Made by a program: the position numbers and the translations under genes. From the NCBI RefSeq assembly GCF_024734405.1, contig NZ_CP059556.1, positions 186,001-250,000 of the forward strand: a DNA stretch of 64,000 bases, given 5' to 3'. The notes below the pieces were generated by a model that was not told the origin of the DNA, ran no database searches, and worked only from the letters and a program-made list of their open reading frames with translations. Positions 1 through 6,229 of the stretch are shown here, one piece after another. The DNA comes from Saccharopolyspora gregorii. GTDB lineage: Bacteria > Actinomycetota > Actinomycetes > Mycobacteriales > Pseudonocardiaceae. Each line of letters opens with the position of its first letter. The first letter of the stretch is position 1.

Positions 1-466
1 CGCGCCGGAGAGCATCGAGTTCTGCCGGCGGCTCGGCGCCGACCCGGTGATCAGCTACCGGGACGAGGACTTCGTGGAGGTCGTGAAGGGCCTCGGCGGG
101 GCGGACGTGGTGCTGGACAACATGGGCGCCGCCTACCTGGACCGGAACCTCTCGGCGCTCGCCCCGGACGGGCACCTCGCCGTGATCGGCATGCAGGGCG
201 GCCGCAAGGCCGAGCTGGACCTGGGCAAGATGCTGGTGAAGCGGCTGCACATCTCGGTGCTGGGGCTGCGCGGGCGGCCGGTGGACGGCCCGACGGGGAA
301 GGCGGCCATCGTCGCCGACGTGCGGGAGAAGCTGTGGCCGCTGGTCGCCGCCGGGAAGGTGCTGCCGATCGTGCACGACCGCATCCCGCTGCCGGAGGCG
401 GCGCGCGCGCACGCGCTGCTCGAAGCGGGCGGCGTGCACGGCAAGATCCTGCTCGTCCGCCCCTGA
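1..466 (+). CDS. Quinone oxidoreductase-like MDR protein, C-terminal part (5' truncated by window)
   Basis: The reading frame is open from base 2 and ends at a TGA, giving 154 residues of the C-terminal half of a medium-chain dehydrogenase/reductase of the NAD(P)H:quinone oxidoreductase type. Visible features are the end of the Rossmann fold (GADVVLDNMG, then APDGHLAVIGMQGG) and the closing helix and strand PLPEAARAHALLEAGGVHGKILL, typical of zinc-independent QOR proteins. These enzymes reduce quinones or other activated carbonyls with NADPH in the cytosol. The substrate cannot be read from this fragment. The position before a converging aminotransferase-like gene matches the Rv3777/Rv3778c order I recall from M. 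tuberculosis. Confidence 0.85.
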   Translation, partial: APESIEFCRRLGADPVISYRDEDFVEVVKGLGGADVVLDNMGAAYLDRNLSALAPDGHLAVIGMQGGRKAELDLGKMLVKRLHISVLGLRGRPVDGPTGKAAIVADVREKLWPLVAAGKVLPIVHDRIPLPEAARAHALLEAGGVHGKILLVRP

Positions 467-469
467 CCA

Positions 470-518
470 GGTGAGTGGCCCATTCGCCCAGTCCCGCTGG
501 GCCGGTGGGCCGTTCAGC
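470..518. terminator. Imperfect inverted repeat of the GGTGAACGGCC family
   Basis: GGTGAGTGGCCC is followed about 25 nt later by the imperfect complement GGGCCGTTCAGC, four bases after the oxidoreductase stop codon. It resembles the perfect version at 39757-39805 and is a probable terminator. Confidence 0.45.
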
Positions 519-567
519 AGGCGCTCCCCGCCTGCCCCCGAACCCTGCCCGGCGGGTCCTTCATCGG

Positions 568-730
568 TTTCCTGTCAGCGGCGAAGCCGCTGAGCCGCCG
601 ACCACGTATGCAGCAGGACCACCCGCGGGTTCTCAGCGGTTCCCTCGCGAGGACAGCTTTTTCCCTCGTGGCGGAGCCACTTGGGAAAAAGATCCCGCAG
701 CGAGGGGACCGCTGAGGTTCCGCCACCCCA
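568..730 (-). repeat. Structured dispersed repeat, copy 1 of 4
   Basis: This copy is in minus orientation and begins 32 nt after the stop codon of the minus-strand aminotransferase-like gene. Read on the minus strand it has the outer stem CTCAGCGG...CCGCTGAG, an inner T5CCC/GGGA5 stem, a GTGGCtccGCCAC tip and a trailing hairpin AGCGGcttcgCCGCT. Compared with the other three copies, the middle seven bases of the outer stem differ on both sides, and pairing is kept except for one mismatch. It is not protein coding as far as I can judge. Confidence 0.85.
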
Positions 731-762
731 GTGCTACGCACAAGGAGTGGGAAGACCAGCAC

Positions 763-1962
763 TCAAGTGAGAGCGGCGACCGCGCGCAGGAGTTGGTCGA
801 CCTCGTAGGTGTTCGTGTAGTGGGTGAGCCCGACGCGCACCGCGCCGCCGACCTCGCCGACGCCGAGCACGGCGAACACCCCGTGCGTGCCCGGGTCGGC
901 GAACGCGCAGACGCCCTGCTCGGCGAGGTGCTCGATCGCGTCGACCGCCTTCACCCCGTTCACGGTGAACGCCATCGACGGCACCCGGCGCATCGCGTCC
1001 CCGATGATCATCACGTTCCGCAGTCTGCGCAGCCCGCCGGTCAGGTTCGCCAGCAGCCCCGCCTGGTAGGCCTTCACCGAGCTCAGCGAGGTCAGCAGCC
1101 GTTCCCGGCGCGGTCCCGCGGCGGCGTCGTCCAGCCCGGCCAGGTAGTCCACGGACGACACCAGACCGGCCAGCAGCGGGTAGGCGTGCGGCCCCAGCTC
1201 CAGCCGGTCCGGGCCGCGCCAGCCGGGTTCCAGGGCCGCCGACGGCAGCTGGTCGATCATCGCCGGGTCGCGGAACACCAGGGCGCCGACCGGCGGCCCG
1301 CCCCACGCGGAGGCGTTCAGCGCGAGCACGTCGGCGCCCATCGCGGTGATGTCCAGCGGCAGGAACGGTGCGGCGGCCGAGGCGTCGACGACCACGAGCG
1401 CGTCGTGCGCGGCGGCGAGCTCGGCGATCTGGCGGACGTCCGGGCGGGTGCCGACGGCGCCGGAGGCGGCGGTGACCGCGACGACCTTGGTGCGCTCGTC
1501 GATCAGGTCCTGGTACTGCCAGGCGGGCAGCTCGCAGGTCTCGATGTCCACCTCGGCCCACCGCACCTGGGTCCCGGAGCGCTGCGCGGCCCGCTGCCAG
1601 CACACCACGTTGGAGGGGTGGTCGAGCCGGGACACCACGACGCCGTCGCCGATCATCCAGCCGTCGCCGAGCCCGTCGGCGAGCCGTTGCAGCAGCACGG
1701 CGGAGTTCGGCCCGAGCACCACCCCTGCGGGGTCGGCACCCACGAGATCGGCCAGTGCGCGACGGGCTGCGTCCACGATGGCCTCGGCGCGCTGCGACGC
1801 GGGGAAGATCCCGCCAGGCCCGGAGACGGGGGCGCGCAGCGCGGTGGACACCGCGGTCGCGACCTGCTCGGGAACCTGCATGCCCGCCGGGGCGTCCAGG
1901 TGCACCCACCCGTCACCGAGCGCGGGGAACAGCCCGCGAACTGCAGCGACGTCGAACGCCAT
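763..1962 (-). CDS. Cysteine desulfurase-like (class V aminotransferase fold) protein
   Basis: A 399-residue fold-type I PLP-family protein. Visible hallmarks are the N-terminal VHLDAPAGMQVPE, the DALVVVDASAAAP strand with the PLP-contacting Asp, and the C-terminal domain ending in VGGAVRVGLTHYTNTYEVDQLL. In SufS/NifS-type enzymes a lysine lies just before the glycine-rich GPxxG turn. Here the equivalent stretch reads NASAWGGPPVGAL and has no lysine, so normal Schiff-base chemistry is doubtful. I chose the ATG at 1962 because TACGGT lies 6 nt upstream, fitting a leaderless start; an ATG at 1968 is possible. The gene diverges from bpa. The role is unknown, and the Mtb neighbour Rv3778c appears to be the orthologue (recalled synteny). 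Confidence 0.85.
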   Translation of the reverse strand: MAFDVAAVRGLFPALGDGWVHLDAPAGMQVPEQVATAVSTALRAPVSGPGGIFPASQRAEAIVDAARRALADLVGADPAGVVLGPNSAVLLQRLADGLGDGWMIGDGVVVSRLDHPSNVVCWQRAAQRSGTQVRWAEVDIETCELPAWQYQDLIDERTKVVAVTAASGAVGTRPDVRQIAELAAAHDALVVVDASAAAPFLPLDITAMGADVLALNASAWGGPPVGALVFRDPAMIDQLPSAALEPGWRGPDRLELGPHAYPLLAGLVSSVDYLAGLDDAAAGPRRERLLTSLSSVKAYQAGLLANLTGGLRRLRNVMIIGDAMRRVPSMAFTVNGVKAVDAIEHLAEQGVCAFADPGTHGVFAVLGVGEVGGAVRVGLTHYTNTYEVDQLLRAVAALT

Positions 1963-2063
1963 GGTCATACCGTACGGAGCGGGCCGGGCCGCACCGCCGC
2001 CGGGTGGTCCGATCCAGCGCGCCACGTGCACCCGGCGCGGCCGGACGCGGCAGGATGGTGGGC

Positions 2064-2597
2064 ATGAACCAGAACGAGCAGGACCAGCAGCGCGAGATCT
2101 TCGTGGTGGGCGAGGGCACCCCGCTCGGCTCGGGGGCCGACCCGTCCGCCGAGGCGGTGGGCGAGCGGGAGAACGTCGGCGAGCTCGTCGAGCAGCCCGC
2201 GAAGGTGATGCGCATCGGCACCATGATCAAGCAGTTGCTGGAGGAGGTGCGGGCCGCGCCGCTGGACGAGGCGAGCCGCAGCAGGCTCAAGGAGATCCAC
2301 CAGTCCTCCATCCGCGAGCTGGAGGAGGGCCTGGCGCCGGAGCTGATCGAGGAGCTGGACCGGCTGTCGCTCCCGTTCGCCCAGGAGTCCACCCCCTCCG
2401 AGTCGGAGCTGCGCATCGCGCAGGCCCAGCTCGTGGGCTGGCTGGAGGGCCTGTTCCACGGCCTGCAGACGGCGTTGTTCGCGCAGCAGATGGCCGCGCG
2501 GGCGCAGCTGGAGCAGATGCGGCGCGGCCTGCCCGCGGGTGGCGCGGGCGAGGGCGAGCCGGCCTCGCACCCGAGGGGAACCGGCCAGTACCTCTGA
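2064..2597 (+). CDS. bpa: Bacterial proteasome activator Bpa/PafE
   Basis: A 177-residue protein with the full Bpa signature: a variable acidic N-terminus, the conserved helix LVEQPAKVMRIGTMIKQLL, a four-helix-bundle core (RIAQAQLVGWLEGLFHGLQT, LFAQQMAARAQL) and the C-terminal GQYL tail. In mycobacteria this tail docks into the 20S proteasome alpha-ring and opens the gate without ATP, allowing degradation of disordered substrates such as HspR. CAGGAT lies exactly 7 nt before this ATG, suggesting a leaderless transcript; an in-frame ATG at 2055 would add three residues. It diverges from the aminotransferase-like gene and precedes the galactan exporter, the same arrangement as Rv3780 in M. tuberculosis. 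Confidence 0.96.
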   Translation: MNQNEQDQQREIFVVGEGTPLGSGADPSAEAVGERENVGELVEQPAKVMRIGTMIKQLLEEVRAAPLDEASRSRLKEIHQSSIRELEEGLAPELIEELDRLSLPFAQESTPSESELRIAQAQLVGWLEGLFHGLQTALFAQQMAARAQLEQMRRGLPAGGAGEGEPASHPRGTGQYL

Positions 2598-2607
2598 ACG
2601 GACGATG

Positions 2608-2624
2608 ACCGGAGGGTGTCCGGT
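2608..2624 (+). terminator. Short perfect hairpin after bpa
   Basis: ACCGGAgggtgTCCGGT is a perfect 6-bp stem 10 nt after the bpa stop. There is no T-run, so termination is only suggested. Confidence 0.4.
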
Positions 2625-2695
2625 ATGCCGAGAGTGATCGCGGCAGCGATGCCCTGTACTCGGTCGGGTGTGGCCTGTGGGTACTCTGACGCACC

Positions 2696-3550
2696 GTGCA
2701 GGCCACAAGCACGCAAGAGCGCCCTCCGGCCCCGCCCGAGACGTCCGCACGGACTTGGCGCAAGGCGTTCCACGACATCGCGCAAGGTTTCCAGCAGCAG
2801 CAGCTCTGGGCTCATCTGGGCTGGCAGGACATCAAGCAGCGCTACCGCCGCTCGGTGATCGGCCCGCTCTGGATCACCATCGGCATGGGCATGACGGCGA
2901 CCGCGCTCGGTCTGCTGTACTCCCAGCTGTTCGACCAGGACATCAAGACGTTCCTGCCGTACCTGACGGTCGGCTTCATCGTCTGGAACTTCATCCTGGG
3001 CTGCCTGACCGAGGGCACCGAGGTCTTCATCTCCAACGAAGGCCTGATGAAGCAGCTGCCGGCCCCGTTGAGCGTGCACGTGCTCCGGCTGGTCTGGCGC
3101 CAGGCGCTGCTGTTCGCCCACAACATGGTCGTCTACCTGGTGGTCCTCGCGATCTTCCAGATGCCGATCGGGTGGAGCGTGCTGCTGGTCTTCCCGGCGT
3201 TCCTGCTGCTCATGATCAACGGCGCGTGGGTGGCGCTGCTGTTCGGCGTCATCGCGACGCGGTTCCGCGACATCCCGCCGGTGATCAACAGCCTCACCAC
3301 GCTGCTGTTCTTCATGACCCCGATCGTGTGGGACGCGAAGATCCTGGAGGAGAAGGGCGTCGGCTGGCGGGCGAACCTCGCCGAGATCAACCCGCTCTAC
3401 CACTACATCCAGATCATGCGCGACCCGCTGATCGGTGGCGACGAGAAGTTCTACCACTGGGGCATCGTGCTCGGCTGCACCGTCGTCGGCTGGCTGCTGG
3501 CGCTGGTCGTGCTGCGCAACTACCGCGCTCGCGTCACCTACTGGATCTGA
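2696..3550 (+). CDS. wzm: ABC-2 type galactan export permease (Wzm/RfbD-like)
   Basis: A 284-residue inner-membrane permease with a cytosolic N-terminus and about six hydrophobic segments. It carries the polysaccharide-exporter amphipathic motif (LGWQDIKQRYRRSVIGPLW) and the NPLYHYIQIMRDP segment near the C-terminus. With the ATPase encoded next it should form the transporter that flips the lipid-linked galactan of arabinogalactan across the membrane (Rv3783 family). The GTG start at 2696 is preceded by TACTCT at 2682-2687, 8 nt upstream, consistent with a leaderless mRNA. A 15-bp gap separates it from wzt, and all three genes to 5310 look co-transcribed. Confidence 0.92.
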   Translation: MQATSTQERPPAPPETSARTWRKAFHDIAQGFQQQQLWAHLGWQDIKQRYRRSVIGPLWITIGMGMTATALGLLYSQLFDQDIKTFLPYLTVGFIVWNFILGCLTEGTEVFISNEGLMKQLPAPLSVHVLRLVWRQALLFAHNMVVYLVVLAIFQMPIGWSVLLVFPAFLLLMINGAWVALLFGVIATRFRDIPPVINSLTTLLFFMTPIVWDAKILEEKGVGWRANLAEINPLYHYIQIMRDPLIGGDEKFYHWGIVLGCTVVGWLLALVVLRNYRARVTYWI

Positions 3551-3565
3551 TCGGGGGTTCTGCAC

Positions 3566-4381
3566 ATGGTCAGCATCGACGTCTGGAATGCCGCGGTCGA
3601 CTTCCCGATCTTCGACGCCAAGTCCCGCTCGCTGAAGAAGGCGGCGCTGGGACGGGCCGGCGGCAAGATCGGCACGGAGAGCCGGGTTCCGATCATCGAG
3701 GCCCTGCACGACATCGACCTCTCGCTGCGGCACGGCGACCGGGTCGCGCTGGTCGGGCACAACGGCGCGGGCAAGTCCACGCTGCTGCGCCTGTTGTCCG
3801 GCATCTACGAGCCCACCCGGGGCAGCGCCCGCGTGGTGGGCAAGGTCGCGCCGGTCTTCGACCTCGGCGTCGGCATGGACCCGGAGATCTCCGGGTACGA
3901 GAACATCATCATCCGCGGTCTGTTCCTCGGCATGAACCGCAAGCAGATGGAAAAGCGGATGGACGACATCGCCGAGTTCACCGAGCTCGGCGACTACCTC
4001 GGCATGCCGCTGCGCACCTACTCCACCGGCATGCGGGTGCGGCTGGCGCTGGGCGTGGTCACGTCCATCGACCCGGAGATCCTCATCCTCGACGAGGGCA
4101 TCGGGGCCGTGGACACCGAATTCCTGGACAAGGCGCGGGACCGGCTCAACGACCTGGTCAAGCGCTCCGGGATCCTGGTGTTCGCCTCGCACTCGGACGA
4201 GTTCCTGATGGAGCTGTGCACCACCGGGCTCTGGATGGAGAAGGGCGGCATCCGGGAGCACGGCTCGCTGCGCAGCGTCCTGACCTCCTACAAGGGCAAG
4301 GACCCGTTCGAGAACCTCAGCCCGGAAACCCTGGCGCGGATCGGCGAGTCCGCCCTGATCGAGAGCGACAAGGCACCATGA
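3566..4381 (+). CDS. wzt: Galactan export ABC transporter ATP-binding protein (Wzt/RfbE-like)
   Basis: A 271-residue ABC ATPase with Walker A GHNGAGKST (about residues 70-78), the Q-loop region, a signature region around YSTGMRVRLALG and Walker B EILILDEGIGAVD. It lacks the C-terminal carbohydrate-binding extension of O-antigen Wzt proteins. This fits the arabinogalactan-type exporter (Rv3781 family), which recognises the lipid-linked galactan without a modified end. It powers the adjacent permease. Its stop overlaps the glfT1 start in an ATGA. Confidence 0.93.
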   Translation: MVSIDVWNAAVDFPIFDAKSRSLKKAALGRAGGKIGTESRVPIIEALHDIDLSLRHGDRVALVGHNGAGKSTLLRLLSGIYEPTRGSARVVGKVAPVFDLGVGMDPEISGYENIIIRGLFLGMNRKQMEKRMDDIAEFTELGDYLGMPLRTYSTGMRVRLALGVVTSIDPEILILDEGIGAVDTEFLDKARDRLNDLVKRSGILVFASHSDEFLMELCTTGLWMEKGGIREHGSLRSVLTSYKGKDPFENLSPETLARIGESALIESDKAP

Positions 4382-5310
4382 GCACCGACTCCGCCGAGCA
4401 GCCGCAACTGCCCGCCGACTCCGTCGTCGCGGTGATCGTCACCAGGCATCGCCGCGAGCTGCTCGCGGAGTCGCTCAAGGTGATCGCCACCCAGACCCGG
4501 GTGCCGGACCACCTGGTCGTCGTGGACAACGGTCCCGACCAGCCCGCGCGGCAGGTCGTCGAGGACTGCCCGATCCCGTCGACGTACCTGCCCTCGCAGC
4601 GCAACCTCGGCGGTGCCGGTGGTTTCGCGCTGGGCATGCTGCACGCGCTGGCGCTCGGCGCGGAGTGGGTGTGGCTCGGCGACGACGACGGCAGGCCCGC
4701 CGACGACCACGCGCTGTCGACGCTGCTGGAGGTGGCGCGCACGCGGAAGCTCGCCGCCGTCTCGCCGGTCGTGGTGAACATCGACCACCCGGAGAAGCTG
4801 GCGTTCCCGCTGCGCCGCGGCCTGACCTGGAAGCGGCACCCGGAGGAGCTCGGCGCTCCCGGCGGCGACGCGGACTTCCTGCCGGGCATCGCGTCGTTCT
4901 TCAACGGCGCCCTGTTCCGCGCGGCCACGCTGGACGTGGTGGGCGTGCCGGACTACCGGCTGTTCTTCCGCGGCGACGAGGTGGAGCTGCACCGCCGCGT
5001 GGTGCGCTCGGGCCTGCCGTTCGGCACCTCGTTGAAGACGCGGTTCGTGCACCCGGACGGGTCGGACGAGTTCAAGCCGATGCTCGGCGGCCGGTTCCAC
5101 GCGCAGGACCCGTCGGACGCGAACAAGCGCTACTACACCTACCGGAACCGCGGCTACCTGCTGTCGCAGCCGGGGATGCGCAAGATCGGTGCGCTGGAGG
5201 TGCTGCGGTTCGGGCTGTACTTCGTCGGTCACCGCCGGGACCCGAAGGCGTTCCGGGAATGGCTGCGGCTGGTCCGGCAGGGGCGCCGGGAGCAGTTCTT
5301 CCGCCGCTGA
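4378..5310 (+). CDS. glfT1: Galactofuranosyltransferase GlfT1
   Basis: A 310-residue GT-A fold family 2 glycosyltransferase. The nucleotide-sugar binding N-terminus (VVAVIVTRHRRELLAES), RNLGGAGGF and the metal-binding GDDDG at residues 101-105 are visible, as is the acceptor-side segment PDYRLFFRGDEVELHRR. GlfT1 adds the first galactofuranose residues from UDP-Galf to the rhamnosyl-GlcNAc linker lipid, the committed step of galactan synthesis at the cytosolic face. ATGA coupling to the exporter ATPase supports joint expression. The length agrees with the mycobacterial enzyme of about 304 residues. Confidence 0.93.
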   Translation: MSTDSAEQPQLPADSVVAVIVTRHRRELLAESLKVIATQTRVPDHLVVVDNGPDQPARQVVEDCPIPSTYLPSQRNLGGAGGFALGMLHALALGAEWVWLGDDDGRPADDHALSTLLEVARTRKLAAVSPVVVNIDHPEKLAFPLRRGLTWKRHPEELGAPGGDADFLPGIASFFNGALFRAATLDVVGVPDYRLFFRGDEVELHRRVVRSGLPFGTSLKTRFVHPDGSDEFKPMLGGRFHAQDPSDANKRYYTYRNRGYLLSQPGMRKIGALEVLRFGLYFVGHRRDPKAFREWLRLVRQGRREQFFRR

Positions 5311-5370
5311 TCGGGGCTGCGCGCGTTCCGCCGTTCGGCGGAACGCGAATCTTTCTAGCGTATTTGCCGC

Positions 5371-5399
5371 TTGAGTGGCCATCGCGGTAGAAGTATGCT
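5371..5399 (+). promoter_or_regulatory. Possible promoter before the HicA/HicB-like pair
   Basis: TTGAGT (5371-5376) and TATGCT (5394-5399) are separated by exactly 17 bp. The -10 abuts the proposed GTG start at 5400, so either translation starts further in or another hexamer (TAGAAG at 5388) is used. Confidence 0.4.
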
Positions 5400-5660
5400 G
5401 TGGTCAACAAGAAGCTGAAGCCGGCCAAGGTGCTCAGCCTGGCGCGCCGCGCGGCCCGCGGCGCGAAGGCGACGATCAAGGAGATCCCCGGCAGGGGCAA
5501 GGGCTCGCACCGGATCTTCGCGGTCTACGACCGGGACGGTGCGGAAGTGGCCAGATTCGGTTTAACGGGGCACAACAAAGAGATCTCCTGGCATGTGCTG
5601 ACGCACGTCGAGACAGGTTTGGCCCCCGTGTTCGGCGAGAAGTGGCTGGAGGACCGATGA
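5400..5660 (+). CDS. HicA-like toxin candidate
   Basis: An 86-residue basic protein with the dsRBD-like HicA motif: a lysine/arginine-rich helix, then GRGKGSHRIFAVYD, where the GSH histidine is the usual catalytic residue of HicA mRNA interferases, then a later LTGHNKEISWHVL segment. HicA proteins bind and cleave mRNA and are neutralised by HicB. The GTG start at 5400 has no Shine-Dalgarno sequence; an internal GTG at 5430 is possible. The stop overlaps the start of the next gene (ATGA), the toxin-before-antitoxin order of hicAB operons. The family call rests on the GKGSHRIF motif and pairing, not on full-length identity. Confidence 0.65.
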   Translation: MVNKKLKPAKVLSLARRAARGAKATIKEIPGRGKGSHRIFAVYDRDGAEVARFGLTGHNKEISWHVLTHVETGLAPVFGEKWLEDR

Positions 5661-6061
5661 GCGCGACGCAACGTGCCGGCGACTACCGAGTGGACGTGAG
5701 CCGGGAGTCCTCCGGCTGGGTCGCGGTGGTCCGCGGGCTGCCCGCCGGGGCGACCGAGGTGGACCACTTCGACGAACTCGACGTCGAGGTGCGCGACCTC
5801 ATCGCCGGTCTCGCCGACCGGGAACCGGACTCCTTCGACCTCTCCTGGCACTACCGCCAGGGCGACGTCGAGTACACCCGCCCGGTCGAGGAGCTGGTCC
5901 ACTGGCGCGAGCAGTCCCGGCAGGCCGCGGAGAACGCCGAACGCGCCCGCCTGGAGATCATCACGACGCTGCGGGCGGCGGGGCTGAGCCAGCGCGTCAT
6001 CGCCGAGGTGATCGGCACCTCGCACCAGCGCGTGGCGCAGCTGCTGGCGGAGGCGTCCTGA
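5657..6061 (+). CDS. HicB-like antitoxin candidate with C-terminal HTH
   Basis: A 134-residue protein. The N-terminal half (YRVDVSRESSGWVAVVRGLP, then a helix around DELDVEVRDLIAGLAD) resembles the partial RNase H fold of HicB antitoxins. The C-terminal half has a charged helix and a helix-turn-helix, AAGLSQRVIAEVIGTSHQRV, that should bind DNA. It is translationally coupled to the HicA-like gene by an ATGA overlap. Expected roles are toxin neutralisation and autorepression. A standalone regulator is the alternative if the partner is not a toxin. Confidence 0.6.
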   Translation: MSATQRAGDYRVDVSRESSGWVAVVRGLPAGATEVDHFDELDVEVRDLIAGLADREPDSFDLSWHYRQGDVEYTRPVEELVHWREQSRQAAENAERARLEIITTLRAAGLSQRVIAEVIGTSHQRVAQLLAEAS

Positions 6062-6113
6062 GCGTCCCCGGTGTCCGGGTCACCGGGCGGTCACCGGGGG
6101 ATCACGGGACGCT
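6061..6113 (+). terminator. Hairpin after the HicB-like gene
   Basis: AGCGTCCC (6061-6068) and GGGACGCT (6106-6113) form a perfect 8-bp outer stem, with GC-rich pairing possible inside. There is no clear T-run. Confidence 0.5.
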
Positions 6114-6229
6114 GAGAGCGGCCTGAGAATCACTCGATCGGTACTGCTCATGGGGTCGGCGGAGATCTCGATTCCGGCCGCACCGAACGCGCCGGACGTC
6201 CCCGGACCAGCGACTACTATTCTCCTGGC

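Noticed and set aside
568-730. Repeat copies as integron attC sites
   Set aside because: They follow stop codons and fold into hairpins, but the genes are not in a cassette array, orientations differ and no integrase or 7-bp attC core is seen.
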